Origin: Planctomycetaceae bacterium
Lineage (GTDB): Bacteria > Planctomycetota > Planctomycetia > Pirellulales > Thermoguttaceae
DNA: 16,205 nt
NCBI GenBank assembly: GCA_009783865.1
Contig: WRCR01000029.1
Coordinates: forward strand, 1-16,205
Direction: 5' to 3'
Shown here: positions 13,932 through 16,205 of the stretch, piece by piece
How positions within the stretch are numbered: position 1 is the first letter of the stretch
Layout: each line of letters opens with the position of its first letter
The notes under the pieces: generated by a model
What the model saw: only the letters and a program-made list of their open reading frames with translations
What the model was told of the DNA's origin: nothing
Database searches by the model: none
Translations under genes and position numbers: made by a program

Positions 13932-15164
13932 CTAATTTTCACGCTGATTCAACTTGATGTACCCCAGCCAAACCTGCGGGTCAGGTTCGTAAAGTTTTGC
14001 TTCTTCTTCGGTCTTCGGCGGTTCAAGTGGGCGCACAACACGGAAACCGACGTATGCGGCATCTGTTACCCACCAGATACTTTGCGGGAACTGCGGGTCT
14101 TGCAACTTCCAGTCCTTTATCGAAAAGAGCCGGCGCGCCGACCGCAGATTTCCCGGGTCATCGTCTTCGCAGTTTCCGCCGCGGGCAATTTGACCGAAAT
14201 CTACGCCCTTTATAACTTTTACCGGAGCAGCAAAAGCGTCCTTCTTGCGGTTGGCATACGTTTTGGCATCGTATTGTTCGAGAACCCATTCGGAAAGGTT
14301 GCCGTGCATATCAAACAAGCCCCACGCATTCGGCTTCTTCTTCTTTATCTTTTGCGAAACCCCCTCGCTGTTGTCAAAAAACCAAGCGTAGTTCTCAAGT
14401 TCATCTTCGTCATCGCCGAAAGAGTACGCCGTTTTTGAACCGGCGCGGCAGGCATATTCCCATTCCGCTTCAGTCGGCAAGCGGTAATATCTGCCGGTTA
14501 AATTAGTGAGCCATTTGCAATAAACCTGTGCAGCATAAGCAGTTAGACCGCTGGCGGGATAATCCTTTTTGCCGTAATTATCGTGACTGATAGAACCGGG
14601 GTCGTATGCCGGAGTGGGTTTCGCCATCGCATCGGCGGACTTTTCATTTGCGGTCAAGTCGGTTCTGTTTTTGTGACTTTCCTGTAAATACTTTTGGGCG
14701 AATTGCAGAAATTCTTCCCAAGTTGTTTCGTGTTCTTCAATCCAAAACGGCTTGACTTCAACTTCGTGCTGTATTCCTTCGCTTTCCAAACTTTCCAGAA
14801 TTCCTTCTAACTTTTCTTTCTGGTCTCCTTTGGAGTATTTTTTCAGTTCTTTTTTGGTTTCTTCTTTTTGGGGTATTGTTTCATCTTTGGGACTGCCCAT
14901 TATGAATTTTCCGCCTTTGATTGGGATGAGTTTGAATTGTACTTTGGTTCCCGGAATGGTTTCGATGTAAGGTTTCATTTCGCCTTCCGCTGCCGCAACA
15001 GAGTCGGGACACGGTACCGGTGTTTTCAGAAATTCGAGTGAGGACTGAAAAATCGGATTTTTCTTTCTCTCTTGTTCTTCTTTATTTGCTGCCGTGTCGG
15101 CAAGAACAGAAACACACGCAAACGCAAACAACGCCGGTAAAAGTAATAGGTATCTTGTTTTCAT
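13932..15164 (-). CDS. Secreted FGE/SUMF1-like protein, catalytic Cys pair absent
   Basis: This 410-residue protein has a signal peptide (MKTRYLLLLPALFAFACVSV, cleaved near LAD at about 23) and the formylglycine-generating-enzyme-like fold. The marks are GGKFIMGSPKDE (84-95), VKPFWIEEHETTWEEF (137-152), YRLPTEAEWEYACRAG (227-242), WGLFDMHGNLSEWV (281-294), IARGGNCEDDDPGNLRSARR (326-345) and YVGFRVVR (371-378). True aerobic FGEs have two cysteines five residues apart after the RGG motif. Here only C332 follows it, and the second position is not Cys. Sulfatase activation is therefore doubtful, and a structural or ligand-binding role is more likely. A Lys/Glu-rich insert (about 96-132) splits the usual MGS...HEV linkage and looks like a charged helix pair. 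A possible own promoter is at 15237-15264. The cytochrome-type gene lies upstream on the same strand, 121 bases away. Confidence 0.9.
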   Translation of the reverse strand: MKTRYLLLLPALFAFACVSVLADTAANKEEQERKKNPIFQSSLEFLKTPVPCPDSVAAAEGEMKPYIETIPGTKVQFKLIPIKGGKFIMGSPKDETIPQKEETKKELKKYSKGDQKEKLEGILESLESEGIQHEVEVKPFWIEEHETTWEEFLQFAQKYLQESHKNRTDLTANEKSADAMAKPTPAYDPGSISHDNYGKKDYPASGLTAYAAQVYCKWLTNLTGRYYRLPTEAEWEYACRAGSKTAYSFGDDEDELENYAWFFDNSEGVSQKIKKKKPNAWGLFDMHGNLSEWVLEQYDAKTYANRKKDAFAAPVKVIKGVDFGQIARGGNCEDDDPGNLRSARRLFSIKDWKLQDPQFPQSIWWVTDAAYVGFRVVRPLEPPKTEEEAKLYEPDPQVWLGYIKLNQREN

Positions 15165-15236
15165 AGGATTCTCTTTGATTGAAGTGAAAATGATATGTTT
15201 GATAAAAATGTTGTACGGATTAACAAATGTTCTCTT

Positions 15237-15264
15237 ATTTTATCAGAAAAAATTTTTCCGGCAA
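15237..15264 (-). promoter_or_regulatory. Possible promoter of the FGE-like gene, overlapping repeat copy C
   Basis: Read leftward, TTGCCG (complement of 15259-15264) and TAAAAT (complement of 15237-15242) are 16 bases apart. The -35-like hexamer lies in the repeat core. A transcript would start near 15230, about 66 bases before the FGE-like ATG. An 8-bp inverted repeat (TGATAAAA at 15200-15207, TTTTATCA at 15238-15245) overlaps the -10 and could be an operator. Confidence 0.35.
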
Positions 15265-15280
15265 GGGCAAAAAGTGCCGC
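15259..15280 (-). repeat. Dispersed repeat, copy C (core only)
   Basis: Read leftward this has the same GCGGCACTTTTTGC as copies A and B, continuing CCTTGCCG. The last 21 bases agree with copy A at 20 positions. The longer body of the repeat is not present. The core can form a 5-bp stem (CGGCA/TGCCG) with an 11-base loop. It lies 5 bases after the stop of the cytochrome-type gene, so it may also affect that gene's 3' end. Confidence 0.6.
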
Positions 15281-15285
15281 TCGTT

Positions 15286-16205
15286 TTACCTCGCCTCCAA
15301 TTGGCTTTGGGTTCGCTGTAGGTACCGCAAGTAATTTTCGATAAACTGTTTTTTGAATTCCGGTCCGCCGTCTTGGAACTGCGTGAAAGAATTCGGCGGC
15401 GGAAGTTTAATTTTGCCTTCCATGTATGCAATAAAATTTTCAATGTTCTGCGCTTCAATTTGTTCCATCTTGTCCCGTTTCATCTGGTAATAAGCGTAAT
15501 CCGCCTGCTGTTCTGCCGTCCAGTTGGTATCTTCAGTATAAGAACCGCTGAAAGGAACAAGCAGGTCAATCCACAGCGCAATCTGCCGGCGTTCCATATC
15601 GGAAAGCCGAACATCTTTATGCGCTGCAGAACGATTACCGTCATCAAACATCGACACCAGTTTGCTTTTCACAGCACCGGCATGATTCGGTGGAATCATC
15701 GGCGGACCTAACTGAATGTCCAGCCAGTTGACAATTTCGTTCTGCTTTCCGCCGTTAGTCAAATTGACGTATGCTTCGCTGAACCGACGTCCCGCCATGT
15801 TGACATTGCGCTCTTTAGTCGGAACAAATTGTTTGCCGAGCAAACTGAACGGTGCAGGTGTACCGTCCGCGTTATTCCCGCCGGTATGACACGAAACGCA
15901 GCGGCGGTCTAAAATCGCTTGCACCGTTTTGAACGAAAAGCCAGATACATCGGAAACGCCATCTTGGTTCGCCGGTTTTTTCGGGACACGCCGCAAGGCA
16001 CGAGTCCGCATTACACCGCCGCGGGAATCCGGATTGTTCCGCGTTGCACCCTTCGGTTCATGACAGCCGATGCAGGCAAACATTTCGCCGGGCTGCAAGA
16101 CCGACCAACTTCGCATTGTCTGAACGGTTTCGCCGCGCTGGTTAAGCAGTTGAAAATATACCGGTGTCCGTGCAGGTGCTTCAAAAAATGCCGAACCGTC
16201 TTCCT
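15286..16205 (-). CDS. Di-haem cytochrome-type protein, C-terminal part
   Basis: The gene enters from the right edge; 305 residues are visible and the N-terminus is missing. The frame stays open to the window edge beyond the internal Met at 16116, with the family signature EDGSAFFEAPARTPVYFQLL just inside the edge and MRSWSVLQPGE after it. Two haem-binding motifs follow: CIGCH (visible residues 44-48) and CVSCH (102-106). The rest is helical with WIDLLVPFSGSYTEDTNWT and a Lys/Glu-rich end. This arrangement is known from large secreted planctomycete proteins annotated as related to hydrazine synthase alpha subunit C-terminal domains, widespread in species that make no hydrazine. It is a periplasmic redox or surface protein of unknown substrate. 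Repeat copy C follows its stop by 5 bases. Confidence 0.9.
   Translation of the reverse strand, partial: EDGSAFFEAPARTPVYFQLLNQRGETVQTMRSWSVLQPGEMFACIGCHEPKGATRNNPDSRGGVMRTRALRRVPKKPANQDGVSDVSGFSFKTVQAILDRRCVSCHTGGNNADGTPAPFSLLGKQFVPTKERNVNMAGRRFSEAYVNLTNGGKQNEIVNWLDIQLGPPMIPPNHAGAVKSKLVSMFDDGNRSAAHKDVRLSDMERRQIALWIDLLVPFSGSYTEDTNWTAEQQADYAYYQMKRDKMEQIEAQNIENFIAYMEGKIKLPPPNSFTQFQDGGPEFKKQFIENYLRYLQRTQSQLEAR

Noticed and set aside
13899..14438. Rightward 179-codon open frame
   Set aside because: It is antisense to the FGE-like gene and its start overlaps that gene's 3' spacer; no domain is visible.

Overview
The window looks like a chromosomal segment of a member of the Planctomycetota, probably a moderate-to-low GC relative of the Pirellulales. 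This is an inference from protein types rather than from a marker gene. The signs are a secreted Tat-type Gfo/Idh/MocA oxidoreductase, a PPC-domain surface protein, a small carboxypeptidase-regulatory-like lipoprotein, an FGE/SUMF1-like secreted protein, and a di-haem protein with the DGSAFF/PVYFQ/MRSW/CIGCH signature common in this phylum. No rRNA, tRNA, CRISPR array, transposase or phage gene was seen.

Layout. Positions 1-380 hold no convincing gene but several hairpins. An AT-rich orphan membrane protein follows (381-803). Positions 804-1364 are gene-free and carry copy A of a dispersed repeat. A Gfo/Idh/MocA oxidoreductase (1365-2681) and a decayed signal-peptide protein (2735-3252, frameshifted) run rightward and meet the leftward ftsH (3300-5327). 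A 15-bp perfect inverted repeat at 3274-3317 separates them; one arm lies in the last codons of ftsH. The 520-base divergent spacer 5328-5847 carries repeat copy B (inverted relative to copy A) and a separate double-hairpin element. Rightward genes follow: a small four-CxxC-knuckle protein, a DUF1360-like membrane protein with a His-rich tail, a secreted helical-repeat protein, a very large PPC-esterase fusion, and a membrane-anchored trypsin-like protease. The leftward block at 13315-16205 holds a lipoprotein with a good sigma-70-like promoter, an FGE-like protein, and the 3' part of a di-haem cytochrome-type gene cut by the window edge.

How it fits together. Most products carry export signals and would act in the periplasm or envelope: oxidoreductase, helical-repeat protein, esterase, protease, lipoprotein, FGE-like protein and cytochrome. 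FtsH is the membrane quality-control protease. The 5848-8691 trio has short gaps (58 and 29 bases) and is plausibly one transcript, but nothing in the sequence fixes a shared pathway.

The most unusual non-coding signal is the dispersed repeat. Copies A and B are about 150 bp each and diverged in sequence, yet both keep a hairpin at the same place. A third, core-only copy lies at 15259-15280. In all three cases the repeat points the same way relative to the gene downstream and carries a promoter-like TTGCC...TAnnAT pair.
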